Shown in pieces: positions 46,171 through 54,934 of a DNA stretch of 64,000 bases. The stretch comes from Bosea sp. 29B. GTDB taxonomy: Bacteria; Pseudomonadota; Alphaproteobacteria; Rhizobiales; Beijerinckiaceae. The stretch lies in contig NZ_LR733817.1 in the NCBI RefSeq assembly GCF_902506165.1, positions 4,360,111 through 4,424,110 of the forward strand. Direction: 5' to 3'. The notes beneath the pieces were generated by a model that was not told where the DNA came from, did not search any database, and saw only the letters and a program-made list of their open reading frames with translations. A program made the translations under genes and the position numbers. Every line of letters starts with the position of its first letter. The first letter of the stretch is position 1.

Positions 46171-46707
46171 GTGATCTTCGGCCTGTTCGGCAGGAAGCGG
46201 GCGCGCATGGCGCCGGTCAACACGTTGCTGGAGCGCATCGTCGGCGCCTCGCGTGAGCCGGCCCTGTATGTGCAAGGCCGCGTGCCCGATGATTTCGAGG
46301 GGCGGTTCGAGGCGCTGACGCTGTATCTCTTCCTGGTGCTGCGGCGGCTGCGCGACTTGCCGGCCCCGGCGGCCGATGTGGCGCAGGACCTGATCGACGC
46401 TAGCTTCGCCTATCTCGAGCTCGGTTTCCGCCAGGGCGGCATCAGCGACGTCGCCGTGCCGAAGCGGATGAAGAAGATCGGCCGCAGTTTCTATGGCCGT
46501 CTCGGCGGCTACGAGGAGGCGCTCGCCGCCGGGGAGCCTGGAGCCTTCGAAGTTGCGCTCGCCCGCAACATCGCCCCGCAGATCGATGCAGCGGCGCTCG
46601 CCCGCCATGCCAGGGCGGGGGCCGCCGTCTTGGCCACGCGCTCGCTCGACGATATCCTTGCAGCCGATCCGTTGTTCCCGCCTTTCTCAGGCAGTATCGA
46701 AGCATGA
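46171..46707 (+). CDS. Ubiquinol-cytochrome c chaperone family protein (CBP3/UQCC1-like)
   Basis: 178 residues from a GTG at 46171 (VIFGLFGRKRA); an ATG at 46207 is an alternative. The UQCC signature is SREPALYVQGRVPDDFEGRF and the helical region LELGFRQGGISDVAVPKRMK, KIGRSFYGRLGGYEEAL. The mitochondrial homologue CBP3 assists cytochrome b synthesis and bc1 assembly; the bacterial role is presumed similar. It overlaps the DUF177 gene by 4 nt. Confidence 0.9.
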   Translation: MIFGLFGRKRARMAPVNTLLERIVGASREPALYVQGRVPDDFEGRFEALTLYLFLVLRRLRDLPAPAADVAQDLIDASFAYLELGFRQGGISDVAVPKRMKKIGRSFYGRLGGYEEALAAGEPGAFEVALARNIAPQIDAAALARHARAGAAVLATRSLDDILAADPLFPPFSGSIEA

Positions 46708-47255
46708 CCGTTTCACCTCAGCACAAATTGCCCCTTCACCACCCGATTCGCGTCGAGAGCATCACCTTGCGGCCGGTTCCGGTCGAGGTTGCGCCGGAGC
46801 AGGGCGATCTTGCCGCGACCGCGACCTATCTCGGCGTCGTCTCGGTCGAGGCGCTGAAGGCGAGCTACTCGCTCTCGCGCAATGGCGAACGGCTCAAGCT
46901 CGAGGGCATGATCAAGGCGAGGCTGCACCAGAACTGCGTCGTCACGCTCGAACCCTTCCCGGTCGAGCTCAAAGTGCCGGTCAAGCTCGATTTCGCGCCG
47001 GAGGCCGAGATCGCCGCCATGGCGAAGCCATCTGAGGACGACGAAATCGACATCGAGGTGCTGCTCAACGAAGAGGAGCCGCCGGAGCCGATCGTCGACG
47101 GCACGATCGATCTGGGTGTGGTCACGCTCGAATTCCTGGCGCTGTCGCTCGATCCCTATCCGCGCAAGCCTGGCGTGGCGTTCAGCGAGCCGGCTCCCGA
47201 GACGCCGGCCGAATCGCCTTTCGCTGCCCTGTTGCAGCTGAAGCGCGAGCAATGA
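46704..47255 (+). CDS. DUF177 (YceD-like) protein
   Basis: 183 residues. The DUF177 hallmarks are [20 protein letters not shown] (with a single Cys where bacterial YceD has a C-x-R-C pair) and [20 protein letters not shown], an acidic stretch, followed by [20 protein letters not shown]. YceD/DUF177 is linked to 23S rRNA or large-subunit maturation and normally sits before rpmF and plsX. Here rpmF is absent and plsX follows 112 nt later. Confidence 0.9.
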   Translation: MTVSPQHKLPLHHPIRVESITLRPVPVEVAPEQGDLAATATYLGVVSVEALKASYSLSRNGERLKLEGMIKARLHQNCVVTLEPFPVELKVPVKLDFAPEAEIAAMAKPSEDDEIDIEVLLNEEEPPEPIVDGTIDLGVVTLEFLALSLDPYPRKPGVAFSEPAPETPAESPFAALLQLKREQ

Positions 47256-47367
47256 CCGGCGGAAACCTCCGCGCTTTCCCTTGCGGCGAGCGGCCAACCC
47301 GCTATTGTCCGCCGCCGCCCGGCCGCCCCCGGCAGGGGGCGCAGGCCCTGGAATCGATCACCACCGC

Positions 47368-48432
47368 ATGACACGCCCGGTTACAATCGCGCTTGACGCC
47401 ATGGGCGGGGACCACGGTCCGTCCGTGGTCATCCCGGGCGCTGCCCTCACGCTCGAACGTCGCCCGGACGCGAAATTCGTGATCTTCGGCAACGAGGCCG
47501 AGGTCATGCCGCTGCTCGATGCGCATCCGCAGCTCAAGGCCGTCACCACCTTCCATCACACCGAAGTCTCGGTGAAGATGGACGACAAGCCGAGCCAGGC
47601 CTTGCGCTATGGCCGCTACAAGTCGTCGATGTGGCGCGCCATCGACGCCACCAAGATCGGCGAGGCCGACGTCACCATCTCGGCCGGCAATACCGGCGCG
47701 CTGATGGCGATGTCGAAATTCTGCCTGAAGTCGATGCCGCAGGTCGATCGCCCGGCGATCGCCTGCCTGTGGCCGACGGTTCGCGGCGAGAGCGTCGTGC
47801 TCGATGTCGGCGCGACCATCGGCGCCGATGCCCAGCATCTGGTCGATCTTGCCGTGATGGGCGCGGCCATGGCGCGCGTGGTCCTCGACATCGACCGGCC
47901 GAGCGTCGGCCTGCTCAATGTCGGCGTCGAGGAGATCAAGGGCGTCGAGGCGGTGAAGGAAGCTGGCCGCATCCTGCGCGAGAGCAACCTGCCGCATCTG
48001 GCTTATCACGGCTTCGTCGAAGGCGACGATCTCGGCAAGGGCACGGTCGACGTCGTCGTGACCGAGGGTTTCACCGGCAACATCGCCCTGAAGACAGCCG
48101 AAGGCACCGCCAAGCAGATCGGCGAATACCTGCGCGCCGCAATGGGGCGTTCATTGATGTCGAAAATCGGCTATCTTTTCGCCCGAGGCGCCTTTGCGGC
48201 GCTGAAGGACAAGATGGACCCGCGCAAGGTCAATGGCGGCGTCTTTCTTGGCCTGGAAGGCATCGTGATCAAGAGCCATGGCGGCACGGATGCCGTCGGG
48301 TTCGCCAGCGCGACCGAACTCGGCTACGAGATGGCGCGCGAGAATCTGATGGCGAAGGTGCGCGAGATGGTCGCTGCGACGGCGCGGCCCAGCGCGGCAC
48401 CGGCAAGCCCGCAAGTCGCCGCCGGCGAGTAG
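47368..48432 (+). CDS. plsX: Phosphate acyltransferase PlsX
   Basis: 354 residues. [20 protein letters not shown] at the start, [40 protein letters not shown] and [20 protein letters not shown] are all typical. It converts acyl-ACP to acyl-phosphate, the first committed step of phosphatidic acid synthesis with PlsY. The ATG at 47368 fits the family N-terminus. fabH follows after 13 nt. Confidence 0.96.
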   Translation: MTRPVTIALDAMGGDHGPSVVIPGAALTLERRPDAKFVIFGNEAEVMPLLDAHPQLKAVTTFHHTEVSVKMDDKPSQALRYGRYKSSMWRAIDATKIGEADVTISAGNTGALMAMSKFCLKSMPQVDRPAIACLWPTVRGESVVLDVGATIGADAQHLVDLAVMGAAMARVVLDIDRPSVGLLNVGVEEIKGVEAVKEAGRILRESNLPHLAYHGFVEGDDLGKGTVDVVVTEGFTGNIALKTAEGTAKQIGEYLRAAMGRSLMSKIGYLFARGAFAALKDKMDPRKVNGGVFLGLEGIVIKSHGGTDAVGFASATELGYEMARENLMAKVREMVAATARPSAAPASPQVAAGE

Positions 48433-48445
48433 GGAAGAAACGTCC

Positions 48446-49423
48446 TTGTCCAGAATGCGATCCGTCCTGCGCGGCTGCGGCTCCTATCTGCCGGCGCGCA
48501 TCATGACCAACGCCGAATTGGCGGCGAAGGTCGACACCAGTGACGAGTGGATCGTCCAGCGCACCGGCATCCATGCTCGCCACATCGCGGCTGACGACGA
48601 GCCCACCAGCACGCTCGGCCTGAAGGCTGCGCAGGCCGCGCTTGCCGACGCCGGCATCCCGGCGAGCGAGGTCGACCTCATCATCGTCGCGACTGCGACG
48701 CCCGACCACACCTTCCCGGCGACCGCGACCCAGATCCAGGCCGCGCTCGGCATCACGCAAGGCGCCGCCTTCGACCTGCAGGCCGTCTGCTCCGGCTTCG
48801 TCTTCGCGCTCGCCACCGCCGACAAGTTCCTGACCAGCGGTGCGGCCAAAACCGCGATCGTCATTGGCGCCGAGACCTTCTCGCGCATTCTCGACTGGGA
48901 AGACCGTGCCACCTGCGTGCTGTTCGGCGACGGTGCCGGCGCCGTCGTGCTGCGGGCGGAGGAGGGCGCCGGCACGCTCGCCGATCGCGGCGTGCTGACG
49001 ACCCATGTCCGCTCCGACGGCCGCTATATGAACAAGCTCTATGTCGATGGCGGGCCCGGCTCGACCAAGACCGTGGGCTTCCTGCGCATGGAAGGCCGCG
49101 AGGTCTTCAAGCACGCCGTGGTCAACCTCGCCGACACGGTGCGCCACACTTTCGAGGAGACGGGGCTCACCGGCGCCGACATCGACTGGTTCGTGCCGCA
49201 CCAGGCCAACCGTCGCATCATCGACGCCACCGCCCACAAGCTCGGCATCAGCGAGGACCGGGTCGTCGTCACCGTCGGGCAGCACGGCAACACGTCGGCG
49301 GCCTCGATTCCGCTCGCTTTGGCGCAGGCCCATATGGACGGGCGCATCAAGCCCGGCCAGCTCGTCCTGATCGAAGCGATGGGTGGCGGCTTCACCTGGG
49401 GGTCGGCGCTGATCCGCTGGTAG
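48446..49423 (+). CDS. fabH: Beta-ketoacyl-ACP synthase III
   Basis: 325 residues. The catalytic triad is visible: Cys115 in [10 protein letters not shown], His in [11 protein letters not shown] and Asn in [10 protein letters not shown]. The start is a TTG at 48446 because GGGAAG lies 8 nt before it; an ATG 9 nt later is possible and would give Cys112. FabH condenses acetyl-CoA with malonyl-ACP to start fatty acid synthesis. Terminated 63 nt downstream. Confidence 0.95.
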   Translation: MSRMRSVLRGCGSYLPARIMTNAELAAKVDTSDEWIVQRTGIHARHIAADDEPTSTLGLKAAQAALADAGIPASEVDLIIVATATPDHTFPATATQIQAALGITQGAAFDLQAVCSGFVFALATADKFLTSGAAKTAIVIGAETFSRILDWEDRATCVLFGDGAGAVVLRAEEGAGTLADRGVLTTHVRSDGRYMNKLYVDGGPGSTKTVGFLRMEGREVFKHAVVNLADTVRHTFEETGLTGADIDWFVPHQANRRIIDATAHKLGISEDRVVVTVGQHGNTSAASIPLALAQAHMDGRIKPGQLVLIEAMGGGFTWGSALIRW

Positions 49424-49485
49424 CGGCCCAGTTTGGCCGCCCAGGCTAAGCACTTTGGATTTATGACATTTTCTTAGCGGTCGTC

Positions 49486-49506
49486 AGCGCGGATTTCCGC
49501 GTTTTT
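49486..49506 (+). terminator. Rho-independent terminator after fabH
   Basis: Stem CGCGGA / TCCGCG with a 2-nt centre, extended by weaker pairs, then TTTTT at 49502-49506. It separates plsX-fabH from ihfA. Confidence 0.75.
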
Positions 49507-49625
49507 CAACCTGTGCGGGTGTGTCGAGGATTGACCGTAGTCGCCTCGCCGCCTAGCGTCCGCCTCCGGTGGGGCGATGGTTGATTAGGGACGCCGCTGT
49601 TTGAAGAAACGCCTTGGAGGAGCTG

Positions 49626-49940
49626 ATGGCGGGGCAAACGATTACGCGGGCTGATCTGTGCGAGGCCGTCTATCAGAAGATCGGTCTGTCGCGGACGGAG
49701 TCGTCCAAGTTGGTCGAGGCGGTGCTGGACGAGATCTGCGACGCGGTGGCACGTGGGGAAAACGTCAAATTGTCCTCGTTCGGCTCGTTCGTTGTGCGCG
49801 ACAAAGGCGAGCGAATCGGGCGTAATCCGAAAACCGGCGTCGAAGTCCCGATCGAGCCGCGTCGCGTGATGGTGTTCAAGCCGTCCAATGTGATGAAGGC
49901 GCGGATCAACGGATTGAACGGCGTGGGTGAGGAAGAGTGA
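49626..49940 (+). CDS. ihfA: Integration host factor alpha subunit
   Basis: 104 residues, the standard IHF-alpha length. [40 protein letters not shown] and the DNA-bending arm [20 protein letters not shown] with its Pro are all present. GGAGGAG lies 3-9 nt before the ATG at 49626; a TTG 12 nt earlier is less likely. With IhfB it bends DNA at promoters, origins and recombination sites. It overlaps the MerR-type gene by 4 nt. Confidence 0.96.
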   Translation: MAGQTITRADLCEAVYQKIGLSRTESSKLVEAVLDEICDAVARGENVKLSSFGSFVVRDKGERIGRNPKTGVEVPIEPRRVMVFKPSNVMKARINGLNGVGEEE

Positions 49941-50542
49941 CTCTGGAGTTCCACGGCAGCGGATTCGAGGCCGAATTGGATAACAAGAGCCCAGACGCAT
50001 TCAGAACGATCAGCGAGGTCGCCGAAGACCTCGACATTCCCCAGCACGTCCTGCGTTTCTGGGAAACGCGCTTCTCCCAGATCAAGCCGCTGAAGCGTGG
50101 CGGCGGCCGGCGCTATTACCGGCCCGACGATGTCGCCCTGCTCAAGGGTATCCGTCGCCTGCTCTACGGCGAGGGCTACACGATCAAGGGCCTGCAGCGC
50201 ATCCTGAAGGAGCAGGGGCCGCGTTACGTCCAGGCGATCGGCCGCGGCGGCGAGATCGTCGGTGGCACCGCGCCTGCCCAGTCGCCTGCGCCCGTCCACA
50301 TGGCACCGCCGCGGGGCGAAGCGATGCCGGCGGCCCAGCCGGTGCAGCATCATCAGCCTGCCCCTGCCATGGAGCCGGGTTTCGCGGCGAAGGCGCTTCT
50401 GTCCTCCTTGCCGCGCGCGGCCCAGCCGATGGTCGACGCCGACGACCTCGCTTTCCTGAAGGCGACACTCTCCGAGCTGATCGAATGCCGTCGTCTGCTG
50501 CACGGTGCCTTGGCCGGCGCGACCGTTGGCGAGGACGGTTGA
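49937..50542 (+). CDS. MerR-family regulator (ihfA-linked)
   Basis: 201 residues starting at a GTG overlapping the ihfA stop (GTGA). DNA-binding part: [60 protein letters not shown]. The remainder is a Pro/Ala/His-rich linker followed by a helix ([20 protein letters not shown]). It is a conserved ihfA neighbour in alphaproteobacteria, but its targets are not established to my knowledge. Confidence 0.9.
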   Translation: MTLEFHGSGFEAELDNKSPDAFRTISEVAEDLDIPQHVLRFWETRFSQIKPLKRGGGRRYYRPDDVALLKGIRRLLYGEGYTIKGLQRILKEQGPRYVQAIGRGGEIVGGTAPAQSPAPVHMAPPRGEAMPAAQPVQHHQPAPAMEPGFAAKALLSSLPRAAQPMVDADDLAFLKATLSELIECRRLLHGALAGATVGEDG

Positions 50543-50584
50543 GCGCGCCTGCGCTTGAATCGTCGCATTCGGCTCGCTAGATCA

Positions 50585-50650
50585 GCGGGCGAGGACGACC
50601 TCCGCGACGCTTTGAGCGCGCGTTTCCCAATAGGCGTGGACGACCCCGCC
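50585..50650 (+). ncRNA. Guanidine-II (mini-ykkC) riboswitch
   Basis: Two hairpins, each with GG-ACGA-CC at the tip, separated by about 30 nt: the first around the loop at 50595-50598 (GCGAGG / CCTCCGC arms) and the second around 50640-50643 (GGCGTGG / CCCCGCC arms). Twin ACGR-loop stems are the definition of the guanidine-II class. An AGGAGG ribosome site follows at once and the next gene is a Gdx-type exporter, the usual partner. It would free translation when guanidinium binds. Confidence 0.85.
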
Positions 50651-50670
50651 CTTCCCAGAGGAGGGCCGCC

Positions 50671-50985
50671 ATGGCCTGGACTTATCTCTTCTTCGCCGGC
50701 CTGTTTGAAATCGGCTGGGCCATCGGGCTGAAATACACGCACGGCTTCACCCGCCTCGTCCCGACCGTGCTGACGGTCGCCAGCATGGCAGTGAGCCTCG
50801 GCCTGCTTGGTCTGGCGCTGAAGAGCCTGCCGCTCGGCACGGCCTATGCGATCTGGACCGGCATCGGCACGATCGGCACCGCGATCCTCGGCATCATCCT
50901 GTTCGGCGAACCGGCGACGGCGCTGCGCCTCGTCTGCGTCGGCCTGATCGTCGCCGGCATCGTCGGCCTCAAGCTCGTCTCCTGA
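50671..50985 (+). CDS. gdx: Guanidinium exporter Gdx (SugE, SMR family)
   Basis: 104 residues, four helices. The proton/substrate Glu is Glu13 in [20 protein letters not shown], where the G-L-K-Y continuation marks the Gdx subtype against Qac-type Emr[21 protein letters not shown] is the conserved dimer helix. It exports guanidinium in exchange for protons as an antiparallel dimer. Controlled by the guanidine-II riboswitch just upstream. Confidence 0.93.
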   Translation: MAWTYLFFAGLFEIGWAIGLKYTHGFTRLVPTVLTVASMAVSLGLLGLALKSLPLGTAYAIWTGIGTIGTAILGIILFGEPATALRLVCVGLIVAGIVGLKLVS

Positions 50986-51023
50986 GAGCAGACTCCCAGC
51001 CGGCGGCGTCTCAGCGCCGGATA

Positions 51024-51137
51024 ATTTCAGATGGAATCGCAAAGCGATGCCATCTGAAATCTGAATCCGTCTCTCATCAAAGAGTTAGAGCAGGATCTAT
51101 GCGAAAAACCGGTTCCCACTTTTCGCATCCCGCTCTA
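51024..51137. repeat. Intergenic palindromic element, family D (RIME-like)
   Basis: Two stems in series: TTTCAGATGG (51025-51034) with CCATCTGAAA (51050-51059), then TAGAGC...GCTCTA (51086-51137) enclosing TGCGAAAA / TTTTCGCA around ACCGGTTCCC. It resembles the mosaic intergenic elements described in Rhizobium (RIME) and similar elements in other Hyphomicrobiales. The stop codon of the 56-residue gene on the minus strand is formed by its last bases. Confidence 0.7.
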
Positions 51138-51305
51138 GCGCCGCCGGAAGGCCTCGGGCCAGAGGCCGTTGCGCTCGAGCAGGACGACCGCGACGATGAC
51201 GGCGAGCGTGACGACGACCGTCACCAGCTTGGCGTCCCAGGGCACGCCGCGGCCGATCAGCCAGATCAGCGCGAGGCCCGCGATCAGGGGGATGAGAAGC
51301 TCCAT
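51135..51305 (-). CDS. Small membrane protein, 56 residues
   Basis: Starts MELLIPLIAGLALIWLIGRG at 51305. Two hydrophobic helices (about 3-17 and 26-43, KLVTVVVTLAVIVAVVLLER) with a short loop VPWDAK between them, and a basic end (FRRR). It begins 5 nt after the stop of the LysR gene on the same strand, so it belongs to that transcript. Its stop lies inside the family D repeat, so the original C-terminus may have been longer. Function unknown. Confidence 0.65.
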   Translation of the reverse strand: MELLIPLIAGLALIWLIGRGVPWDAKLVTVVVTLAVIVAVVLLERNGLWPEAFRRR

Positions 51306-51309
51306 GGCG

Positions 51310-52269
51310 TTATCCTAGCGCCTGATCTGCTCTGCCTTCAACGCTGGCGCCTGCCTCGGATTGCAGGCCTGCACCGCCTTCCATCAAGGGGCGCAGCTTA
51401 GCCAACTCGGCTGCCATGAAATCAAGGAAAAGACGGACCCGCGGCGAGTGGCGCAAATCGGGGTGGGTCAGCAGCCAGAGATCGGCGGCATAACCCGTCT
51501 GCGGCGGCGCGAGCCGCACGAGAGCTGGGCGCTTGTCGGCGATGAAGCAGGGCAGGAAGCCGATGCCGATGCCGGCCTCGACCGCTTCGGCGAGACCGAG
51601 CACGGTGTTGAGCTTGTAGACGGTCTGGTCGGCCGGAATGTGCTTCTGCCGGTACAGTACCACCTTGAAGTTGCTGAACTGATCGCCAAGCGAAATCCAG
51701 CGCTGCTGGGTGAGTTCGGCAGGCGCCCCTTCCGGGAAGTCGATTGCACGTCCATAGAGCGCCCAGCCGATCTGGGCGACCCGGCGGCCGATTAGGTTTT
51801 CGGGAGGATTGTCGGTGGCGCGGATCGCGACATCGGCGTCGCGTTTGCTCAGGTTGAGCGCTTGGTTGCCGAGCAGCACGTCGAGCTTGATGTCCGGGCA
51901 CTGCCGCATGAAGGCGGCGAAAAGCGGCGTCAGCAATTCGACCAGAAGCGAGTCGTTGGTGGTGACGCGCAACTCGCCCGCCGGCAGGATCTCGCGGCCG
52001 GCGAGGCGCCGGGTGAAGCCGGCGATGTCGGTCTCCAGCCGCTCGGCGAGGACAGCCATCTCCTCGCCGGCCGGCGTCGGCACATAGCCGGAGCGATGCC
52101 GCTCGAACAGGCGCGTGCCCAGGCTTTCCTCGATCTGGCCGAGGCGGCGGAAGACGGTCGAATGGTTGAGCCCGATCAACTCGGCGGCGGCAGGCAGGCT
52201 GCGCGCTTCGGCGATGGCCTTGATCAGCCGGAAATCGTCCCAGGCGACAGAGGAGGTGGGGGTCGGCAA
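51310..52269 (-). CDS. LysR-family transcriptional regulator
   Basis: 319 residues. Helix-turn-helix: DFRLIKAIAEARSLPAAAEL, IGLNHSTVFRRLGQIEESLG, then the linker FERHRSGYVPTPAGEEMAVL. The effector domain has LPAGELRVTTNDSLLVELL and GIGIGFLPCFIADKRP. The N-terminus resembles regulators that sense short-chain or aromatic acids. It lies downstream of a DoxX gene on the same strand and upstream of a 56-residue membrane protein gene; a 33-bp palindrome is 42 nt before its start. Confidence 0.9.
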   Translation of the reverse strand: MPTPTSSVAWDDFRLIKAIAEARSLPAAAELIGLNHSTVFRRLGQIEESLGTRLFERHRSGYVPTPAGEEMAVLAERLETDIAGFTRRLAGREILPAGELRVTTNDSLLVELLTPLFAAFMRQCPDIKLDVLLGNQALNLSKRDADVAIRATDNPPENLIGRRVAQIGWALYGRAIDFPEGAPAELTQQRWISLGDQFSNFKVVLYRQKHIPADQTVYKLNTVLGLAEAVEAGIGIGFLPCFIADKRPALVRLAPPQTGYAADLWLLTHPDLRHSPRVRLFLDFMAAELAKLRPLMEGGAGLQSEAGASVEGRADQALG

Positions 52270-52310
52270 GCGGGCGGCTCCGGGCGAGTCAGCTACCCCT
52301 GATACATGGT

Positions 52311-52343
52311 ACGGGCGACAGGTTGCAGCAACCTGTCGCCCGT
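52311..52343. promoter_or_regulatory. 33-bp perfect palindrome between DoxX and LysR genes
   Basis: Arms ACGGGCGACAGGTTGC (52311-52326) and GCAACCTGTCGCCCGT (52328-52343) are exact reverse complements around one base. No T-run follows on either strand, so it is not a classic terminator. It may end the DoxX transcript through its stem, act as an operator of the LysR protein, or extrude as a cruciform. Confidence 0.6.
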
Positions 52344-52366
52344 TCTGTCGCGATGGTCGCCGAGGC

Positions 52367-52792
52367 TCAGGCCAGAGCGGGCTTGGCTGAGACCGGGAGC
52401 CCGGCCGAGCGCAGCGCCAGCGCGCCGTCGCCGATCAGGGCGTGGGCGAACGCGGTCAGAGCGAGGAAGGCGGGATATTCCCAGCCGCCGTTCGGTGCGT
52501 TGAAGACCCAGCCATTGGGGGCGTGGATGGAAAGCGCGCCGAGCAGGATCGGCAGCAGCAGGATCGAGACATAGCGGCCATAGAAGCCGGTCAGGATGAC
52601 GAGGCCGCCGAGCACTTCCGCCAGAATGATCGGCCAGGCGAGGAAGCCGGGCAGGCCGACCTGGCCGAGGAAACCGGCGAAGCCGGGAACGGTGAAGACG
52701 GCGAACTTCAGATAGGCGTGGGCGATGAACATGACGCCGAGCGCGACGCGCAATACGAGGGCGCCATAGGGGGCAAAACGAGTGTCGATCAT
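52367..52792 (-). CDS. DoxX-family membrane protein (MhqP-like context)
   Basis: 141 residues with four helices (about 11-29, 47-70, 72-88, 105-122). RVALGVMFIAHAYLKFAVFT and WPIILAEVLGGLVILTGFYG are typical DoxX. GGAGA lies 6 nt before the ATG at 52792. It is divergent from a ring-cleaving dioxygenase and a hydrolase gene. In Bacillus subtilis the MhqR regulon pairs just these three kinds of protein in quinone resistance, MhqP being the DoxX member. Confidence 0.83.
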   Translation of the reverse strand: MIDTRFAPYGALVLRVALGVMFIAHAYLKFAVFTVPGFAGFLGQVGLPGFLAWPIILAEVLGGLVILTGFYGRYVSILLLPILLGALSIHAPNGWVFNAPNGGWEYPAFLALTAFAHALIGDGALALRSAGLPVSAKPALA

Positions 52793-52976
52793 GGTCTTTC
52801 TCCGAAGGACCGGTTGGGTCTGCGGCAGAGAATGTCGATTTCGATATCGCAATTCAAATTGGCATTTCAAGATAATGACATTGCTTGTGTGCAATGAATG
52901 GAGTCTGGCAATTTGGCGAGGCGCGATCATCTTGGCGTCAACGAGGGCCGCTTCTCGCAGCCCGGAGGACGACATC
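52793..52976. promoter_or_regulatory. Divergent promoter region of DoxX and dioxygenase genes
   Basis: 184 nt, AT-rich in the centre. It contains the inverted repeat CAATT-ca-AATTG (52850-52861), the palindrome CGATATCG (52842-52849) and ATTTCAAGATAATGACATTG. These are plausible regulator sites; the bound protein is not identified. Confidence 0.45.
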
Positions 52977-53909
52977 ATGCAGATCAACGGCATCCACCAC
53001 GTCACCGCCATCGCCGGCCCGGCGCGCCGCAATCTCGACTTCTACAGCCGCGTCCTCGGCCTGCGCCTCGTCAAGAAGACGGTGAACTTCGACGACCCGA
53101 CCACCTGGCATCTCTATTTCGGCGATGCCGATGGCAATCCGGGCACGATCCTGACCTTCTTCCCCTGGGAGCATGTCGCGCCCGGCCGGCTCGGCGTCGG
53201 CGAGACGGAAGTGACCGCCTTCCGCATCCCCGCGGCGGCGGTCGGCTACTGGACGCATCGGCTCATCGCCAACGGCGTCGCCCATGATGTCCCGCAGAAG
53301 CGCTTCGGTGAGACCGTGCTGAGCTTCCGCGATCCCGACGGCATGCGGCTTGCGCTGGTCGCAGTGCCTGGCAGCGAGGATGAGCTGGCCTTCGACAATG
53401 GCGAGGTGCCGGCTGAATCCGCGATCCGCGGCTTCCACGGCGTCACGCTGCTGCTCGACAAGACGGAGACGACCGCCGCGATCCTGCGCGACGTGTTCGG
53501 CTTCGTCGAGGCCGGTCGCGAGGGCAACACCGTCCGCATGCGGGCTGAAGGCGCCGCTCATGGCGGCGTCGTCGACTTGCGTGCCGCCGGCGGCTTCCTG
53601 CCGGCAAGGATGGGCGCGGGCTCGGTACATCACATCGCCTTCCGCGCCGGCGACGACGCGGAGCAGGCCCGCATGGTGAAGACGCTGGTCGAGACCTTCG
53701 GCCTGCGCCCCACCGAGCAGAGGGACCGGTTCTATTTCCGCTCCGTCTACTTCCGCGAGCCCGGCGGGGTGCTGTTCGAGATCGCCACCGACGCGCCCGG
53801 CTTCGCCATCGACGAGTCGGCCGACGAGCTTGGCGGCGCGCTCAAGCTGCCGGCGCAGTACGAGACGCGTCGCGCCGAGATCGAGGCCGTCCTGCCGGCC
53901 CTGGTCTGA
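52977..53909 (+). CDS. Ring-cleaving dioxygenase, glyoxalase fold (MhqO/MhqE-like)
   Basis: 310 residues, made of two paired vicinal-oxygen-chelate domains. Metal ligands fit INGIHHVTAIAGPARRNLDF (His), RGFHGVTLLLDKTETTAAIL (His) and the glutamates in FREPGGVLFEIATDAPGF. The sequence NLDFYSRVLGLRLVKKTVNF is a signature of the MhqO/MhqE/PcpA-like group, which cleaves hydroquinones. A GGAGG box lies 7 nt before the ATG at 52977. A hydrolase gene follows 69 nt later. Confidence 0.88.
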   Translation: MQINGIHHVTAIAGPARRNLDFYSRVLGLRLVKKTVNFDDPTTWHLYFGDADGNPGTILTFFPWEHVAPGRLGVGETEVTAFRIPAAAVGYWTHRLIANGVAHDVPQKRFGETVLSFRDPDGMRLALVAVPGSEDELAFDNGEVPAESAIRGFHGVTLLLDKTETTAAILRDVFGFVEAGREGNTVRMRAEGAAHGGVVDLRAAGGFLPARMGAGSVHHIAFRAGDDAEQARMVKTLVETFGLRPTEQRDRFYFRSVYFREPGGVLFEIATDAPGFAIDESADELGGALKLPAQYETRRAEIEAVLPALV

Positions 53910-53978
53910 TCCATGAATGCGCTCCGCCTTCGGGCGGGGCGCCCCTCACCGAACACCATCATGAAAGGAGGCCGCGCC

Positions 53979-54626
53979 ATGACACTTCCTCTATCGACCA
54001 ACGCGCCAGAGCCCTTCATCCATCGCTTCGAGCCGGCGAGTGCACCCGGCCAGGCGCCGCTCCTGCTGCTGCACGGCACCGGCGGCGACGAGAACGACCT
54101 TTTGCCGCTCGGGCGCACCGTCGCGCCAGGTGCGGCGCTGCTCTCGCCGCGCGGGCGGACGCTGGAAGCCGGCATGCCGCGCTTCTTCCGCCGTCTGGCC
54201 GAGGGCGTCTTCGACGAGGATGATCTGCGTCGGCGTACCCACGAGCTCGCTGATTTCGTCGAGCAGGCGCGGGCGGAGTACGGGCTGCCGGCGCCGATCG
54301 CGCTCGGCTTCTCGAACGGCGCCAACATCGCCGCCGCGATGCTGCTGCTGCGGCCGGAGGTGTTGTCTGGAGCGGTGCTGCTGCGGGCGATGTCGCCCTT
54401 CGCCAAGCCGCCTGCGGTGACGCTGGCGGCCAAGCCGGTGCTGATCGTCTCCGGCAGCTTCGATCCGATCATTCCGGAGGAGAATGCGGCGCGGCTGTCG
54501 GAGACGCTCTCCGGGGCAGGGGCTTTTGTCGAGCATCGCAGCCTGCCGACCGGCCATGGCCTGTCACAGGCGGATCTGGGACTGGTGCGGGATTGGTTCG
54601 CGCGGCGTCAGGCGCTCGCAGCCTGA
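53979..54626 (+). CDS. Alpha/beta hydrolase, carboxylesterase type (MhqD-like)
   Basis: 215 residues. The oxyanion region is LLLHGTGGDENDLLPLGRTV and the nucleophile elbow ALGFSNGANIAAAML (Ser); Asp in VSGSFDPIIP and His in LPTGHGLSQADL complete the triad. This is the phospholipase/carboxylesterase family that includes MhqD. AAAGGAGG lies 7 nt before the ATG at 53979. It probably hydrolyses products or conjugates formed with the dioxygenase encoded just upstream. Confidence 0.88.
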   Translation: MTLPLSTNAPEPFIHRFEPASAPGQAPLLLLHGTGGDENDLLPLGRTVAPGAALLSPRGRTLEAGMPRFFRRLAEGVFDEDDLRRRTHELADFVEQARAEYGLPAPIALGFSNGANIAAAMLLLRPEVLSGAVLLRAMSPFAKPPAVTLAAKPVLIVSGSFDPIIPEENAARLSETLSGAGAFVEHRSLPTGHGLSQADLGLVRDWFARRQALAA

Positions 54627-54633
54627 ATGAGCC

Positions 54634-54783
54634 TCAGGCTTCAGGCCTGATGTGCTTCGAGAGATAGCACGTCAGGCCGAGCCCGCCGAGCATCACCGAG
54701 ATCATATAGGGGCCGAACAGGCAGGCGACGAACACGGCCGCGATGAAGCCGAGCATCAGGCTGTTGCGCCAGTCCAGGGTCAT
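54634..54783 (-). CDS. Small membrane protein, 49 residues
   Basis: GGAGG lies 7 nt before the ATG at 54783. The product has two hydrophobic segments (LMLGFIAAVFVACLFGPYMI and SVMLGGLGLTCYL) and a short basic tail. The stop lies 7 nt from the stop of the convergent hydrolase gene. Length and shape fit small inner-membrane proteins. Not recognised. Confidence 0.6.
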   Translation of the reverse strand: MTLDWRNSLMLGFIAAVFVACLFGPYMISVMLGGLGLTCYLSKHIRPEA

Positions 54784-54934
54784 GACGGGGCCTCCACGAA
54801 TCGGTGCCTATATCATGAAGATAACGTTCACCCTGTGAACCGCATTTGAACAGAATACGTTAACAAAATCTTGCCGTTACAGGCCCTGGTTCATGCGGCT
54901 GGCAGCCGTATTCGTCATTGTCTTGCCTCGCCGC
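54784..54934. promoter_or_regulatory. Intergenic region with inverted repeat GTTCAC/GTGAAC
   Basis: AT-rich for this genome. The inverted repeat GTTCAC-cct-GTGAAC (54826-54840) lies 43 nt before the 49-residue gene (minus strand), near an apparent -10 element, so it could be its operator. Confidence 0.4.
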
